This document shows, one piece after another, positions 12,601 through 21,632 of a stretch of 64,000 nucleotides of DNA. A model generated the notes under the pieces. The model was not told the DNA's origin and searched no databases. It saw only the letters and a list, made by a program, of their open reading frames with translations. Every line of letters begins with the position of its first letter. Positions within the stretch are counted from its first letter, which is position 1. A program made the position numbers and the translations under genes. Source of the stretch: Ophiura sarsii (taxonomy: Eukaryota > Echinodermata > Ophiuroidea > Amphilepidida > Ophiuridae); contig CM069448.1 of the NCBI GenBank assembly GCA_035610835.1, positions 35,287,652 through 35,351,651 on the forward strand, in the 5' to 3' direction.

Positions 12601-15600
12601 ATGGATCCAAGGAATCTTTTGACCAATTCTGAGTATCATCAGTCATTTTCCCTCGGACAAGTAGGGTTTTGAGTGAATGGAGTAAAAATTTACATTTTGA
12701 CCCCTAGTAACCCCAAACATTTTTCGATTTAAAAAACCAAACTATTATATATGCGTACGGTAAAAAGGAATATGTTGGCCAATTCTGACGATCCTAGGTC
12801 ATTTCACTAAATTGCAAATGCGTTTTAAGTGAAAATCACGTTTTGACCCTTGTGTGACCTTTGACCCCTTATGCTTTACAACCTGAGTAGTGGTGCACAT
12901 AAGGGTACTTATGACCAAAGATGGTCAAAATCGGCTCAATGGTTACGGAGCTATAGGTCCCATGACAGGAGAAAGAAAGAAGAAGAAACAGCTAGAATAC
13001 AGTATATTAGTCGTTTCTCGACTAATATAATAAAATGCAACTAACGCCACGCCCTCCTCTGTCACTGTCAGACGAAGCCATCCACAATTTAACATTCGTA
13101 TTTTGTTCCACGTACAAATTAATTTCAAATAACCAATTCTGAATGTTTCGTGTCATATAAGAGCTAAATTCTGCTATCATCAAAGCAAATAAGTTTTACT
13201 CTAAATCACAATCAGCTTTTTTTTACCATTGATGCACTATTTCTGTGCCACAAATCATGTTTTGAGCCGATAAAATCCACCACGTCTTAGGTCGTCTGGT
13301 TTGCTACGACCATGGTAGTGCACCCCCTCACCCGTGAATTTGCGCATAATAAACGGGGGACTTTGCCTTCGAGATACTTGTCCCATAGTTATATTAGTCT
13401 CTGACATGACTTACTTGGTACTTAGCCGTCATGAATGGACACACTACGACAGCGTTTTCCACACCCGAAGCCATGCTGAAGGAAATATAATAATAATAAT
13501 TAATAATGATAACGGTTTTAAGCTAGTAATAAAATAATTGTTAATAATAATAATCATCCTATAGTGAATTCATCGAAGAGCGATCTTTGGTGCTTGGATG
13601 GGCAGGGCCAGGGTGATGAGCAAAAATAAGATGTACTGTCTTCTGACGTATAATTTGCTAGTTGTCGAAGGATCCCATTTTATTCCAACCTCCGGTCGAA
13701 CCTCATCTATAATGTGAATTGAAACAATTAAGCTGCCTTATGTAATGTACACAACACATGCATATTATTCTCATCACACCCACGCACGGAGCAGCTATGT
13801 CTAGTGTATACATTGAAGGACACAAAGGAGGAACAAAGAGAGACAAATCTATATTACAATCCACGTAAAGCCATCCTAATACGGTAGTCAACCAAGCCAC
13901 AGTCAGTCGTTAGCGCTATGCGTGAGTGCTGCAGCCTTATCTACGTTGATACAAGAATGCGGGAAAGGCTGTAAACTCTTACCAAATTGCCTAAAATCAC
14001 ATTGATGTCCCATGACCGCTTGCGCTAAACCGAAATAATCCTCTGCACTTCCCCAACGGATTTAAAGTCGGTATAAATATTTGAAAATTTGTTCATTAAC
14101 CATTATTTACTAATTAAAACCCTCATGGCTGACGAAATCCTTTTAGTTTTTGCGTAGTTTTATAGTTTTTACGAAATGTGAATTTGTATTTTAGACCGAA
14201 AGTAGTCCCCGAACTAGGGTATACGATGTTGCGAAGCAATAAGTATTTAGGTATTTCTTTATTTTTACGCACGTACAATAATTTTTGTCTGGCTTGGTGG
14301 CCTAATGGACTAGCGCGTCGTTAACAGATGATACATAAAGGTGTTTAAGGTGAGGTCGCATCCTAGGGATCAAATCTCGCTGGTACCACTTTTTCTTTTG
14401 TCTTTCTTTTTGTACAACTCTGTTGTCTTTATTTTTGTACAACTCTGACGTTGTTTTATAAATTGAACCAGGAAAGGTTGAGATTAATTTATACTTTACA
14501 AATGACTTTTTTCCTCTGAAATATGATATTTGAATTATTTTTTATAATTGCAAATACTAATTTGCAATATAATATGAACAGGGGCGTAACTATATATTTT
14601 TAAAAAATTGTTGGGGGCGGGGCATCAGGGATGCATGGTCTCTGACTGGGGGGCATATCCAGTGGTGGCGCCAGCATTACAAAACAAAATTGGTGGGCAA
14701 ACGGGGGCACGATACATTCGTGGTGGGAAGGGTGGGAAATGCCGCGCAAAAGCAAAAAAATGTGTGCCTTTGAATATCAGAATTACATAAAATTAGCTTA
14801 ATTTGGCCTAAAAGTAGGTATTTCAGACCATTTTAGAGTTTTTACTTTAAAAGTCAAGCCACTGGTCAAATTAGGGCATGTACTGCACTGTCATGGGTCA
14901 TTGTATTTTGTCATATTTCATTTGGGGGGAGGGCATCAGGGGGACCATGGTTTCTGACTGGGGGGAAATCACCTAAAAATAGCTTTTTGGTCTAAAAGTA
15001 GGACCGTATTTCAGACCATTTTAGAGCTATTTTAAAAGTCAAGTTACTGGGCAAATTAGGCATGTAGGCCTACTGCACTGTCATGGGTAACATTGTACCA
15101 TTTCATATTTCATTTGGGGGCATCAGGGGGGGCATGGCTTCTGACTGGGGGCCTACGTCATTGAATATATGAATGACGTTGTATGGGCGGCCATTTGGTT
15201 AAAGTATTGAATATATAGTCTAAAATCGGGGTAAAGAGATATTAATAAATTATAATTTTGTAATGAATACTAATTTGCAATATGAATATTCACTAGCAAT
15301 ATGAATAATTAAATAATAAATTAGCAATATGAATATTAATTAACAATATGAATGATCCAGATTGAACTGAAATGATCCTGGTTGAACCGAGATAATCCAA
15401 GAGGATCCCAAATTAATCATGAATATTGATATTACCAATTTATAATCATTACAAAAACATTATCATAATTTATTCATCTCTTACAAATTACAAGACTATA
15501 TTTAATAAATCTAATTTATACTGTACAGATGCTTTTTCCCGTCTGACATATGATATTTGAATTAATTGCAATTTAATATTATAGAAATGTACGCCTTTTC

Positions 15601-17235
15601 AAAAAAGCACGGCGCGGCGACAAAAATATATCTTAATTTATTCATCTCTTACAATTACAAGACTATATTTAATAAATTTAATTTATACTGTACAAATGCT
15701 TCTTTTCCTCTGAAATATGATATTTGACACAAAAAACTATCATAATTTATTCATCTCTTACAAATTACAAGACTATATTCATTTATAATGATCCAGATTG
15801 AGCTGAAATGGTCTTGGTTGAACTGAAATGGTCATGGTTGAACCGTGATGATCCAAGAGGATCCCAAATTAATCATGATTATTTATATTACTAATTAATA
15901 ATCATTACAAAACATTATCATAATTTATTCATCTCTTACAAATTACAAGACTATATTCAATAAATCTAATTTATACTGTACAAATGCTTTTTCCCCTCTG
16001 AAATATGATATTTGTATTAATTGCAATTTTTAATATTAGAGGAATGTACGGCTTTTCAAGAAGCACGGCACGGCGACAAATCTTAATTTATTCATCTCTT
16101 ACAATTAATACAAGACTATATTCAATGCTTTTTTTTCCTCTGAAATATGATATTTGCCACAAAAAATTATCATAATTTATTTATCTCTTACAAATTACAA
16201 GACTATATTCAATAAATTTCATTTTGGCAGGAGACTGGGAAACGAGATCGCTTAGGTTTAAATTTCAGATGCTTTACCATTCGAGGTCTTGTGGCCCAAT
16301 GGACAAGGCAGTTGACAAGCAATCAACAGATCCTGGGTTCGATTCCCGGGCGAGATCGTTTTCCCATTATTGTCTCTTTTCTACCCCGACGGCGAACCTG
16401 TTTAAAATATTTATAATTTGTTTAATACCCGTCGTATATGCCTATTATTTCTATTCATTTATACTGTCCAAATGCTTTTCCCCTCTGATTGGTTTATTGA
16501 AAAATACAAAATCGTGGCTTAAAAGCCAAATTGCATTGCACTTACAATATTATAAAAACATTTAAATACATTCAAAGAGATACATTAAAATATAAATATA
16601 AAATACAAAGACACATTTATATAAAACATGTGATACCAAGAACACTATCACGAGATGAACATACACATAACCTCAAAAACAGCCTTACCCACACGCACAC
16701 CCCCCCCCCCCTCCCCCCCCCCCCCCACACACACACACCCACCAGACCTCTCCCACACACTTTCATAAATTTAACAATAATAAGATCCTCTCACGAGATG
16801 AACATACCCTCACAGCCTTACCCATACGTACCCCCCCCCCCCCCACCCCCACACACACCCCCAACCAGACAACTCCCACACACTTTCATAAATTTAACAA
16901 TAATAAGATCCTCTCACGAGATGAACATACACACCCCCACATACCAGTAAATCTACAACCAAAAGTACACCTTTTGCCACAACTTTTATCCAACCTAGCT
17001 GTCAGAGATATTAAGAATCCCGCGAATATATAATATATAAAAATGATATACAAAAAAGTGTACTTCTCACCACTGACCTATCATTGACATTGCCTGTCAT
17101 ATTGCTTCCTTTAATGTCCATCCAGACAGGTATGCCCACCGACTTCAGCCCATCACACACACTGGTCACCAAAGCCTGAATGTCCCATTGATAGGAGAGC
17201 ATCACATGCTTACCCCCGTGATGCCTATCTGCCAT
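253..17235 (-). CDS. TIR plus beta-trefoil-like protein gene (5 exons visible, continues off the left edge)
   Basis: Minus-strand exons 17235-17078, 13475-13415, 5069-4930, 1612-1470 and 399-253 join in frame with intron phases 2, 0, 2 and 1. The first three code for a complete TIR domain: GGKHVMLSYQWD box 1, PVWMDIKGSN BB loop, NAVVVCPFMTAKYQ strand C, ESKNCKKELN with the Cys-x2-Glu signature, KGWLGVITAGMLWIDF strand E region. The last two give GKYL/GYLG-type repeats with Val-Phe-x-His and Tyr-Trp patterns, which I read as beta-trefoil (fascin-like); the fold call is inference. A cytoplasmic NAD-cleaving or signalling TIR protein is likely. It lies head to tail with the CARD-TIR gene on the same strand. 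MADRHHGG is taken as the start; an internal-exon reading is possible. The 3' end is outside the window. Confidence 0.82.
797..1043. repeat. Compound microsatellite (CAA)n-(CACTAA)n-(TAA)n
   Basis: About 15 copies of CAA, then about 22 near-perfect copies of the hexamer CACTAA (TTAGTG on the other strand), grading into TAA repeats. The long Asn/Thr and Leu/Val reading frames across it are artefacts of the repeat. Confidence 0.95.
1470..1612 (-). CDS. Exon D of the TIR/trefoil gene: end of TIR and first trefoil-like segment
   Basis: Forty-seven codons flanked by CTTTTCTACTAG and G|GTAAAA. TNSLTKEIIQAADGK is the last TIR helix; then CAKKPGRVFRHKVTGKYLEE is a GKYL-type repeat of the kind seen in beta-trefoil proteins. 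It joins exon E through a Gly codon (EES-G-DVKF). The donor is not a perfect consensus. Confidence 0.78.
1620..2195 (+). repeat. Dispersed repeat related to 41570-41850, split by a retroposon
   Basis: The sequence from GATAATTGATGAG to CAATACACCA and on to AATTCCTACT matches 41570-41850 with many small changes. The match is interrupted at about 2018-2152, where a short retroposon has inserted. It lies in the intron between exons C and D of the TIR/trefoil gene and partly overlaps the exon D region at its left edge. Confidence 0.6.
2017..2154 (+). mobile_element. Short retroposon with (AAAC)n tail, copy 1
   Basis: TCTTTTCTAACTTTCATTTC at the start and GGACCGACCG followed by AAACAAACAAAC at the end, about 138 bp. 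A second copy lies at 5310-5453. The uninterrupted host repeat at about 41805-41825 acts as the empty site. No pol III A/B boxes are clear, so it may be the 3' end of a LINE or a SINE driven by one. Confidence 0.75.
2340..2700 (-). mobile_element. Degraded internal fragment of the 1.07-kb inverted-repeat element
   Basis: It matches the interior of the elements at 39486-40550 and 61771-62848 (for example the ACCCATCAGA-..TTGTCA and CCTATCCTGAT-type blocks) but lacks both termini. Confidence 0.45.
2700..3005. repeat. 88-bp tandem repeat of dyads (TAGCGGCTA/TAGCCGCTA) with ATGCAAAT octamers
   Basis: The palindrome TAGCGGCTAGTTAGCCGCTA recurs at 2843 and 2931. Octamers ATGCAAAT sit at 2828, 2869, 2916 and 2957, so the period is 88 bp. 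The sequence to the left (2720-2820) is built from the same TTAGCCGCTA words but is more degraded. Confidence 0.85.
3186..3262 (+). repeat. tRNA-like SINE head
   Basis: TAGCTCAGTTGCTTAGC (A box) and GGGTTCGAATC (B box) are about 50 bp apart. The arms do not form an acceptor stem, so it is a tRNA-derived SINE or pseudogene, not a tRNA gene. Confidence 0.5.
3290..4140 (+). repeat. Host repeat carrying the MITE; minus-strand copy at 37790-38060
   Basis: Outside the MITE, CTTGCCCACC..ATCAGCAC..GGCCTCGCAAC..TTTCGATTTTCACGTGACTCAAAT..AGGGTCAGTGTTCGAACAC matches the reverse complement of 37790-38060, which has no insertion. Confidence 0.65.
3389..3967. mobile_element. hAT-like MITE with 8-bp target duplication, copy 1
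   Basis: Terminal inverted repeats CAGTGGCGTAACAG / CTGTTACGCCCCTG are flanked by perfect 8-bp direct repeats ATCAGCAC (3381-3388 and 3968-3975). The 8-bp duplication and CAG..CTG ends are typical of hAT elements (family knowledge). The interior is a GA-rich block and poly-C runs; the reading frames through it are low complexity. The surrounding repeat has an uninserted copy at about 37790-38060. Confidence 0.88.
4800..4856. repeat. Poly-C homopolymer run
   Basis: About 36 consecutive C at 4822-4856 (exact length likely unreliable), between the dispersed repeats and exon C of the TIR/trefoil gene. Confidence 0.9.
4930..5069 (-). CDS. Exon C of the TIR/trefoil gene: TIR C-terminal half
   Basis: Forty-six codons plus two bases. 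ESKNCKKELN carries the Cys-x2-Glu signature (catalytic Glu position); REIVPIMAEKNF is strand D; KGWLGVITAGMLWIDF is the strand E region. The acceptor is GTCCATAG (phase 0) and the donor is AG|GTAGGT. Confidence 0.88.
5310..5453 (+). mobile_element. Short retroposon with (AAAC)n tail, copy 2
   Basis: The same body as 2017-2154 (TCTTTTCTAACTTTCATTTC, GGTCCCTTCAGGACC, GGACCGACCG) and an AAACAAACAAACA tail. The match is about nine in ten bases by eye. Confidence 0.75.
5955..6110 (+). mobile_element. Half copy of the TTAA-flanked foldback element
   Basis: ACATTATGCGATCTTTTCCAG through GAGTTACAGAGCAATACGAT matches one arm of 58896-59279 and also 57415-57570. Confidence 0.6.
6869..7735 (+). mobile_element. 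5'-truncated LINE inserted in the RTE-like LINE
   Basis: It codes for a LINE C-terminus: VPTRILHTLYCTLILPYLNY, then (after a shift at ~7110) VNELPSSFKDYF..YSTRHSNNF..RTSGPHLWNSLENS, then a 3' UTR and an AATAAATGATGAATAAATGATG tail. The flanks ATTGGTGTCAT and ATTGATGTTAT look like a diverged target duplication. CR1/jockey-like by the PHLWN.L block. Confidence 0.75.
7569..8260 (-). pseudogene. LINE RT C-terminal part, frameshifted
   Basis: After the FADD motif the frame gives LDFADDIALLATSISKAELL, then KYLGAYVLDTSQEFKCRKAQ, then FFKACVETILLYGSETWTIS and a final SWRDHIPN segment. At least one more shift (about 7840-7950) splits it. These are the thumb and C-terminal blocks of the same LINE. Confidence 0.85.
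8201..9475 (-). pseudogene. LINE reverse transcriptase ORF fragment
   Basis: An open frame of 424 codons with RT blocks in order: GAIGLDNIPLELW, PTNYRGISLSCIGAKVYNRM, QNGFREKRSTTSQI, the motif A region FSKAFDCDHRD, and GVLQGDTLAPFIF (motif B). The catalytic F-A-D-D motif is present but out of frame, at 8217-8206, after a one-base shift near 8262. The first ~150 residues are a Lys/Arg-rich pre-RT region; the endonuclease domain is absent. It is not functional as it stands. Confidence 0.9.
9500..10100. other. Intergenic or intronic, nothing recognised
   Basis: No coding motifs, repeats or RNA features were recognised between the LINE and the Penelope remnant. The same holds for 10480-11300 and 11420-11990. 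Confidence 0.5.
10153..10193 (-). ncRNA. Candidate hammerhead ribozyme, Penelope remnant, left arm
   Basis: The inverted copy of the 10380-10420 motif, with identical core and stems read on the minus strand. Confidence 0.45.
10380..10420 (+). ncRNA. Candidate hammerhead ribozyme, Penelope remnant, right arm
   Basis: The core CTGACGA (10383-10389) and GAA-A (10409-10412) flank a 6-bp stem II (ACATCC/GGATGT). Stem III is minimal (AC/GT), the cleavage base is C10417, and stem I is GGC/GCC. One unpaired base (T10390) lies between the core and stem II, which is not canonical. The inverted arm carries the mirror copy at 10153-10193 (minus). Minimal hammerheads are known in Penelope-like elements. 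Confidence 0.5.
11320..11414. repeat. Long hairpin, 40-bp arms
   Basis: The arm 11320-11359 (from CCTGCATGTTCAC to TATGGTTTG) pairs with 11375-11414 with very few mismatches around a 15-base loop. This could be a small foldback transposon or a miRNA/siRNA-type precursor; the sequence alone does not decide. Confidence 0.8.
11995..12965 (+). repeat. Repeat with ~297-bp tandem units carrying TGACCTTTGACC
   Basis: Two adjacent units, about 12121-12415 and 12418-12712, share TTGACCTTTGACC, CTTATCAATGCGCACAAG, AGTAGTCC, TTTTACACCTGTAT and CACCCTATATGTACAT. The block is related to 38215-39200. TGACCTTTGACCT occurs in full at 12000-12012 and in near form at 12129, 12424 and 12855. No coding. Confidence 0.85.
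13415..13475 (-). CDS. Exon B of the TIR/trefoil gene: TIR strand C
   Basis: Sixty-one bases between TATTTCCTTCAG and GTAAGT. It codes for MASGVENAVVVCPFMTAKYQ after the first base completes a Ser codon with exon A. The motif (MA.GVE.A..V..FMT.KYQ) fits exactly between exons A and C, which makes this short exon secure. Confidence 0.85.
14290..14388 (+). repeat. tRNA-like SINE head
   Basis: TGGCCTAATGG (A-box-like) is followed by a degenerate B box, GATCAAATCTC. There is no consistent cloverleaf. Confidence 0.35.
14578..15150 (+). repeat. Tandemly duplicated G-rich repeat
   Basis: The block GCATCAGGG..CATGG..TCTGACTGGGG recurs at about 14623, 14934 and 15121. Its partner TTTCAGACCATTTTAGAG recurs at about 14820 and 15010. 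It begins with a hAT-like end, CAGGGGCGTAACTA. It holds no gene. Confidence 0.7.
15340..16216 (+). repeat. ~436-bp tandem duplication, AT-rich
   Basis: TGATCCAGATTGA at 15353 and 15789 each start a block containing CCAAGAGGATCCCAAATTAA, ATTTATTCATCTCTTACAAA and TACTGTACA..ATGC..TTT. Extra partial copies of the TTCATCTCTTACAA block occur between them. No coding content. Confidence 0.8.
16283..16358 (+). repeat. tRNA-like SINE head or tRNA pseudogene
   Basis: TGGCCCAATGG A box, a five-base anticodon stem (GTTGA/TCAAC) and a good T arm with GGGTTCGATTCCC. Position 33 is not T and the acceptor stem does not pair, so it is not called a tRNA gene. Confidence 0.5.
16640..16950 (+). repeat. Tandem ~130-bp repeat with poly-C/CACA runs
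   Basis: CACGAGATGAACATAC at 16649, 16792 and 16915, and CCCACACACTTTCATAAATT at 16751 and 16874, with C- and CA-rich spacers. The long Pro/Thr/His reading frame across it is a repeat artefact. Confidence 0.85.
17078..17235 (-). CDS. Exon A of the TIR/trefoil gene: TIR box 1 and BB loop
   Basis: Fifty-two codons plus two bases, starting at ATG 17235. KHVMLSYQWD is strand A, helix A follows, and GIPVWMDIKG leads into the BB loop; it ends NVND with donor AG|GTCAGT. If the exon were internal, GGCAG at 17229-17233 would give an acceptor with phase 1, the phase left by the 30.9-kb exon, but the upstream pyrimidine tract is poor. Confidence 0.82.
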
Positions 17236-17909
17236 CTTGAATTGCTATAATACTTATACTGCGTGACAAAATCGGTACACGCTGGGTAAAACAGCAATAT
17301 TGATTTTCCGTAAAAAATAAACAAATTACAATTACGCATGCAATTACCCCCAACACTGCAGATAATTTGTGTATCGAGGCACCACGCGTTGGTTTTATCA
17401 GGGACAATCGAATGGAGGGACTAGAAACGACCTATGGTATCGTTACATCATTGTATTCAATTACAAAAAAAGAACAAAACATGCGTGTTGCGGGTTAGCT
17501 CTAGTAGTTGCGGTGTGTTTTTATTTAAGGAACTCAAAGGTTGCCCTATAATCTTTCGAAAAATGATCAAAATATAATTTTCCAAAAAATGTGGGCCTAG
17601 GTCAAACTGAATACAATTTATACGTGATTTGTTTAATAAATAACGTTCTAGTGTTAATAATAATCGGTATATTTGAGAAAAATGTGATAATTTTAGATTT
17701 ATAAAAAAATGTGAAAACATGCTAGAACAAAGAAATTAATATTTTTCCTGGCAAGTTTAAACTATAGACATTTTGTTCCTATTGAATTCAATATCCAAAT
17801 CAATCGGAAAATGATGTTCTTTGATGATATATATTTGCATTTCTAGAGTATAGTAGTTCAGTAGGAATTGCACAGGTATGTAGTCAAGTGGATATCTTCA
17901 CAATTATGA

Positions 17910-19076
17910 CATGACCGTGAAGTAGGGTACAAATGCAATTTTATTGCTGAAAATGTTACATGAGGGGGAATGTCTAGATTCAGATTTTTTTTTAATTGAC
18001 GTCAAGCCACGCCCTTTTCGATAATCTTATATTTATGACAAATATAGTTGGTCTTATAAACAAAATATCATGTTTGGTATCAAATTTAAGCGGTTGACTC
18101 CTGGAATACATATAAAATGATATAATAAATACATACAAAAGTCAAAAGAGGTCAAACGTGATTAAAATGTATTCATACATGTCATGTCACCTGTAATTTC
18201 ATGTCACCTGTGATTTCATGTCACCTGTAATTTCATATCACCTGTAATTTCATGTAACGTACATAAAACGCTATATCCTGCCTGTCTATTTCAAGATGTG
18301 ATACTTCATCCATGGTACAAGTCAAACTGTCAATGTCTGTCTCCATACACATCAGGTGCTTGTTAGTAATATATTTGGAGTTAGAGGCACATCAGCATAC
18401 TGATAATTATTTCTTTTGAAAACGTTCAAATATTTAATACAAGTAGATTGAGACTATGGTCTTCATTATTTGTGGTTATTTTGTTTAATTAAAACCGTGC
18501 CTTGTTGAAGGGCAACAGTATATAATACTTCACAATTCCACCCTCAGAACATAAGAAACCCCTATACTGCAGTTACCGGTATTCTCATTATATTACTTCT
18601 CCTACATCTTACATATGAATAGTTGCGTACAGGCATGTAAAAACAACATTAGGCCTCATTAATTTGGAAACACTGTGAGATAGCATAACATTGCGGGCAA
18701 AGTGATTCAAAATAAGCTGGAAATAGAAGCAAAGACTTATATTTTGAAACTAACAACATTGAGAACAGCTAAGACACTAAAAATGCTAAGATAAAAACGA
18801 TTGCGTCATTAGCCTGAATTTGAATTTATAGGCCGTGCTTTTTAAAACATCTTGTGTTTGGTATGACATTAAAATTTCATACCAAACACAAGATGTTTGT
18901 GTTGCAAATATATTTGTCATTATTATAACTGTCATTATTATGGCTTATGGCTTAAGACGTCAATAAAAAAAAGTTGCCCAAGAGTACCATTTTGGTACCC
19001 GGTGGTGTGAATCTAGACTTACTCATCCATGATTTTCAGCAATAAAATCACATTTGTACCCTACTTCACGGTCATG
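17910..19076. mobile_element. Large element with ~50-bp or longer inverted ends
   Basis: CATGACCGTGAAGTAGGGTA at the left end is matched in inverted form at the right end (19076 inward), and the match continues through ATTTTATTGCTGAAAAT and GTCTAGATTC to a GACGTCAA block. The interior holds four copies of TGTCACCTGTAATTTCA (18180-18255) and a perfect hairpin at 18845-18898. No ORF. It is a non-autonomous DNA element. Confidence 0.75.
18845..18898. repeat. Perfect hairpin, ~24-bp arms
   Basis: AAACATCTTGTGTTTGGTAT at 18845 pairs with its reverse complement ending at 18898 around a short AT loop. It sits inside the 17910-19076 element. Confidence 0.85.
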
Positions 19077-20642
19077 TCGAGCTTTCACCCGACTAAGGGT
19101 CCATCAGTATCGAGCAAGACACACAGCGACTCGTGCAGTATAATTGCTGAGATTTGTACCAGTGCCCATTCATGAATGTATTGTGTATGCTTGCTCAACT
19201 GATGATATTTGTACCCCCGCAACACGCATACTTATATAATAGTACAATAGTTTCTTGTCCCTCCATTTGATTGTCCCTGGTTTTATTGATATTTGCCTTG
19301 ATATGTCGCTTTAAACGGCTTAATATAGCAGAATCGATGACGTGGATTTGCGTGCCACTGCCAGGGTGCCTGATACCGCATGTATTGAAGTACACATATT
19401 GTCCAGATATGTTGTAGAATGCAGGATGCTAAATTTCCTTCCTTTCTCTGATAGGCTTGTTTGGGGTTTTGGCTGGGTTGAATTGGCCTCATTAAATCAT
19501 TCTCCCAAGTCTTGTACGTGCACACTGTACTGTTTACAATGCTTATTTGAAGTTATTTCAGCGCAGGCAAAAATACATCGAAGAGATAGGTTTTATATTG
19601 CGTCACGCTGAGTGCGCAACCGACCTTACACAAAAGCAGAAACGCAAGTTAGCGGTTTACCATTTCTTTTCGTTATCGAACGCATGATGAGTGCATTCAA
19701 GCACTCGATCATTACGTAACGCTTCGTTACGTCATCACTCGCTGTGCGAGTGATAGCTTTTCAGCTCTCATTCTCGGTTCATTCTTCAGACCGCACACCC
19801 ACCCGCCCCACCCGATAGAGATAGTGTTTCTTTCAGGCGCAAAATGTATTCATTTATTCGGTTAATCCATTAGTTTTATTTATTCTGATTTCACTTTTAT
19901 TACATTCTTGGAGCCGAGGAGTGCACCTTCGTTTGGCATTCTGGTTGCACCCACGTTTCCTACCTACGGGAGGTTTTTCGTGGCCACCGAGGGCCGACGG
20001 CCCCGGGGTCGTCGGACTGATGCCAGACGCCAAGTGTTTCTGCCACTTATAATTTGTCCCTTACACTTGGTTTTATTATTGTTTTGTTTTTGTTCGTTTT
20101 TTAGTGTCATACACATGTTTTTCGATCATTTCCGATGTTGATTGTTGTATTTTAAGAATACCCGCCCACCAGATCGATCACATTCCGATTTTAAATTTGA
20201 ATTTTTCTATTCTACATGAAAGGTACCCATTGAGTAGTACACAAACTATATCGGTGGTTACCACCATTCGCGGTAATTCGACGGTATTTCATCGATTTCT
20301 CCGTAACTATACTGATTTAGACCGTCAAATTTCAGTATGATGAGAAAAATACGAGCTTTCATATGATATGAAAATCTCCGTATGTTTGAAATAATTCTGT
20401 GTTACGAAAATGTGATCGGGTCATCTACCTTTAATTCAAGATTTCGGATGATATTACTTTTGTTGTTACATGCACAATTTATGAACTATAGTTTGAGTTG
20501 CCCTTACACGCCTCATCATTGACGGGGCATACGTATTATGTTAAATTTGTCATTGACATTTATAGTTGCAATTTGCATGCACTTTCGTGCCGAACTCTCC
20601 ACTGTTGTCTGTTTCTTGTTTTTTGTTTTTCCTGTTGTACAG

Positions 20643-21632
20643 ATATTTGGAGGGACTTGGCGTCCACATTGCATAACCCTACCTTAAAGCAGCTCGCCAC
20701 CGTTAATCTTCCGAATCTTCTCATGTCAGCGAAGGCCACTTCGACCACCAAAAAGTACATTGCATCCTGGAAACAATGGGAGAAATGGGCTTCATCCACA
20801 CCGGAGATTGTTTCTTTTCCCGTCAATCCATTTCATTTCGCTCTTTACGTTTCGCACCTCGCCAACACTGGTTTAAAAGCTGTAGCAGATTCCGCGGCAG
20901 CTGCTGTTAGTTGGGTACACGGTTTAGCCGGACTGACTTCTCCAACCACCAACTCCTTGGTTAAATCATCATTGCAGGGTTTTAAGCGTCTAAACTCTTC
21001 CCCGACGGTTCGTAAAGAGCCAATTACACCCGACATTTTGGCTAAGATTCTTGTTTCGCATGGGCACTCTACAGCAACATTAGCGGATCACGGTGTTTTG
21101 TTCATTTGTTTCGTAAGTTATGCCGGTTTTCTCCGTTTCAACGATTTAAGTTCAGTCAAGGAAGGACTGCGTCATCACGTCTGACCGTATGACAATTCAC
21201 CTTCCTAGGTCAATGACCGATCAATTCAGACAGGGCGCTGACGTTGTAATCGCTAGAACATTCAGGTCAACATGTCCCGCGGTCGCAGCCGAGCGATATC
21301 TCATGGCTTTAGGAGATCCGGTAGACTCTCCATTACCAGTCTTACGTAGATTTACCTACACCAAATCTGGTCTTATCCCTTCAGTTTGCCCCCTCAGTTA
21401 CACGCGAACTCGCGAGATCGTGTTAGTCGCACTCAAACCTCTTGTTCCGAACATATCCGTTTATGGCCTGCTCAGCCTCAGGTCAGGAGGTGCTTCAGCC
21501 GCTTGTAACTCCAGCGTACCATCTTTTTTGATATCAAAGCAAGGACGGTGGAAGACTGAAACGGCGAGAAACGCTTATATGAAAACAAGCCCTTCCACTA
21601 GTCTATTGGCTTTAAAGTCCCTCGGAATATGA
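20643..21632 (+). pseudogene. Tyrosine recombinase (DIRS/Crypton-type), frameshifted
   Basis: An N-terminal SAM-like region (TSTTKKYIASWKQWEKWA) is followed by the catalytic half. The first Arg is in SYAGFLRFNDLSSV (about 21120-21160). A one-base shift at about 21157 then breaks the frame; the reading continues in DRMTIHLPRSMTDQFRQGAD. SLRSGGASAA holds the second Arg, QGRWKTETARNAYMK the Tyr. The His that normally precedes this Arg (HSLRSGG) is Leu, and HGRW is QGRW. A strong acceptor (TTTTTCCTGTTGTACAG) precedes 20643, so the first exon lies upstream. Frameshift and lost His indicate a dead copy. The family resembles recombinases of DIRS or Crypton elements; which one is not decided. Confidence 0.85.

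Noticed and set aside
16283..16358. Possible tRNA gene
   Set aside because: Good T arm and anticodon stem, but no T at position 33 and no acceptor-stem pairing; treated as a SINE head.
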